Origin: Gluconacetobacter azotocaptans
GTDB lineage: Bacteria; Pseudomonadota; Alphaproteobacteria; Acetobacterales; Acetobacteraceae
Length of the DNA: 64,000 nucleotides
Assembly: GCF_014174355.1 (NCBI RefSeq)
Contig: NZ_JABEQF010000016.1
Location: 24,246-88,245, forward strand
Reading direction: 5' to 3'
This document shows positions 62,600 to 64,000 of the stretch, in pieces (position 1 is the first letter of the stretch; each line of letters starts with the position of its first letter). The position numbers were made by a program, and so were the translations under genes. The notes under the pieces are model-generated. The model searched no databases, was not told the origin of the DNA, and saw only the letters and a list, made by a program, of their open reading frames with translations.

Positions 62600-63646
62600 T
62601 TGGTTCACAAAGCACTGGTCGCAGGCGCCAACGGCATCATCGGCAAGGCGCTGCTGGAGGAACTTGCCAGGGCACCCGGTTGGGAAGCCCAGGGCCTCTC
62701 CCGCAGTCATGGAGACATTCTTGCTGATCTGAGTGACGCCCCACACACGCGCAAGGCGCTGGAAGGCGCGGCGGACTGCACGCACCTGTTTTACGCAGCC
62801 TACGGTTCCGGTGGAGGCCTGGCCGAGGAGGATACGCGGAATTCGGCGATGCTGCGGAACCTGCTTGACGGGTTGAAGCATGTTGGCGCGCCGCTGACGC
62901 GTGTCGTCCTGTATCAGGGCGCCAAGGTCTATGGTGTGCATCTTGGGCCGGTCTCCACGCCGTTTTATGAAGACGAAAATCCACGGCCGATCGGCCCGAA
63001 CTTCTATTTCACCCAGGAACGCGAATTGCAGGCGCGGCATGAGGCCGGCGGCCCGGCATGGACGATCCTGCGCCCCGATGTGGTCGTGGGCGATGCCGCC
63101 GGGAACGCGATGAATATCGCGACCGTCATAGGGGCATACGCGGCTATTTGCGCCGCCGATCAGGCGGCGTTCCGGTTCCCCGGCTCATACAAGACGTACG
63201 ACAGATGTCTGGCACAGGTCACGGATGCCCATGCGCTGGCACGCGCGAGCCTGTGGGCGGCAACGTCGGAAGCTGCGGTCGGTCAGGCGTTCAACTACGT
63301 TCATGCGCCTTTCCGGTGGCGTCGGATCTGGGAGCGTCTGGCTCAGCATTTCGGCCTTGCGGTGGGCGAACCGATTCCGTTCTCGCTGGCCGGGCACATG
63401 CCCGCGCTCGCACCGATCTGGGGACAGATCGGCAAGCACCTGGTGCAGCCCGACTTCGCCAAGGCTGTCGGATGGGGGTTTGGAGACTTCGTGTTCGGCA
63501 CGGAAGTCGACGTCGTGTCCGACATGACGAAAATCCGACTGGCCGGATACACAGAAGACGCCGATCCGCTTGCGGTTCTGATCAACGCGATTGAACGCCA
63601 GCAGAAACAGGGCGTGATCCCGCGCGTCGGACTGCGCGAGGGTTAG
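62600..63646 (+). CDS. NAD(P)-dependent short-chain reductase, PRISE/VEP1-like
   Basis: The 348-residue protein has the Rossmann motif KALVAGANGIIGKALLEEL. The typical lysine appears in LYQGAKVYGVHLG and the tyrosine in GPNFYFTQERELQ, as in the progesterone 5-beta-reductase/iridoid synthase (PRISE) family. ILRPDVVVGDAAGNAMN and FNYVHAPFRWRRIWERLAQ are further marks. These enzymes reduce enone double bonds. The start is probably TTG 62600, with AAGGGGA about 7 bases upstream. An ATG at 62540 gives a 20-residue extension with no resemblance to relatives. It is divergent to the LysR gene. Confidence 0.8.
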   Translation: MVHKALVAGANGIIGKALLEELARAPGWEAQGLSRSHGDILADLSDAPHTRKALEGAADCTHLFYAAYGSGGGLAEEDTRNSAMLRNLLDGLKHVGAPLTRVVLYQGAKVYGVHLGPVSTPFYEDENPRPIGPNFYFTQERELQARHEAGGPAWTILRPDVVVGDAAGNAMNIATVIGAYAAICAADQAAFRFPGSYKTYDRCLAQVTDAHALARASLWAATSEAAVGQAFNYVHAPFRWRRIWERLAQHFGLAVGEPIPFSLAGHMPALAPIWGQIGKHLVQPDFAKAVGWGFGDFVFGTEVDVVSDMTKIRLAGYTEDADPLAVLINAIERQQKQGVIPRVGLREG

Positions 63647-63812
63647 CGGCAGCGCTTCGCCGCCTGCCTCGCATGGACTTTTCGCTTCCCCGGCCTTCCC
63701 TGCCCTTCCCTGCCCTTGTTCTCCGCCTGCGTACGCCTTGGCACGCCAGGCTACGCCCGGACACGCACGAGTTGGTTGCGGGGATCGATAGGCGTGTCGT
63801 GCAGTGCGCAAC

Positions 63813-63849
63813 AAAAAACCCCGCCATCTCAATGAGATAGCGGGGTTTT
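63813..63849 (-). terminator. Terminator of the rRNA/tRNA-fMet transcript
   Basis: CCCCGC (63819-63824) and GCGGGG (63840-63845) enclose a second paired part ATCTC/GAGAT with a 3-base loop. A runs on the left become a U-run on the minus strand. It lies 11-40 bp past the tRNA 3' end and should end the rRNA operon transcript. Confidence 0.85.
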
Positions 63850-63859
63850 CGGATAACCA

Positions 63860-63936
<77 letters not shown>

Positions 63937-63960
63937 GTGGTGTAAGGTGGACTGGAAGAC

Positions 63961-64000
63961 CTGGCGGCGACCGACTTTCCCGCGTCTTGAGACGCAGTAT
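63961..64000 (-). rRNA. rrf: 5S rRNA, 3' end (cut by window edge)
   Basis: The last 40 bases on the minus strand read ATACTGCGTCTCAAGACGCG and then GGAAAGTCGGTCGCCGCCAG, which is the 3' part of an alphaproteobacterial 5S rRNA. The rest of the rRNA operon lies to the right of the window. The 24 bp before the tRNA-fMet gene are the spacer. Confidence 0.9.

Overview
The window is high-GC, densely coded bacterial DNA, probably from an acetic-acid-bacterium-like alphaproteobacterium (Acetobacteraceae). The reasons are the rRNA operon followed by a CAU initiator tRNA at the right end, Tat-exported molybdenum hydroxylase and quinoprotein-type periplasmic dehydrogenases, TonB receptors and strong ATGA-type gene overlaps. 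The genus cannot be fixed from the sequence alone.

Left part (1-13,500). After the start of an ECF-type sigma factor (cut by the window edge), a five-gene minus-strand operon (D-2-hydroxyacid dehydrogenase, FMN-dependent LLM monooxygenase, MFS transporter with a homopolymer frameshift, NIPSNAP protein, mercaptopyruvate-type sulfurtransferase) diverges from a LysR regulator. Then, also on the minus strand, come a TonB receptor, a class II aldolase-fold protein, a dihydroorotase/hydantoinase-like amidohydrolase and an FMN alpha-hydroxy-acid dehydrogenase.

Middle left (13,500-30,600), mostly plus strand. A metal amidohydrolase lies with a polar amino-acid ABC importer and an enolase-superfamily enzyme. 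An oligopeptide-type ABC importer lies with a flavin monooxygenase, an N-carbamoyl-D-amino acid amidohydrolase, a hydantoin-racemase-like protein, an Asp/Glu-racemase-like protein and a flavin reductase. The content suggests uptake and stepwise opening of cyclic ureides or N-carbamoyl compounds. A nitroreductase and a scrap of an IS3-type transposase end the block.

Middle right (30,600-49,700), minus strand. One nearly gapless array runs from a tryptophan-tryptophylquinone amine dehydrogenase set (mauB-E-D-A, a small cytochrome c, a peptidyl-prolyl isomerase, a HupE/UreJ-type membrane protein, a TPR sulfotransferase) through a complete urea ABC importer (urtABCDE) to a Tat-exported molybdenum hydroxylase large subunit. 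Upstream lies a two-component pair whose kinase is fused to an NCS1 cytosine/purine-type permease.

Right part (49,700-61,200). A TonB receptor is followed by a complete urease operon (ureD-A-B-C-E-F-G). Upstream of it are a small secreted protein and a translationally coupled pair of secreted ureohydrolases (arginase/agmatinase family), one with an intact metal site and one with a metal ligand replaced. Together with Urt, urease, the amine dehydrogenase and the exported hydroxylase, these genes fit a periplasmic route that splits a guanidino compound into urea and an amine, oxidises the amine, imports the urea and hydrolyses it to ammonia. This is an inference from gene content.

Right end (61,200-64,000). 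A LysR regulator diverges from a PRISE/VEP1-like short-chain reductase. Then come a terminator, tRNA-fMet and the 3' end of a 5S rRNA gene, all on the minus strand.
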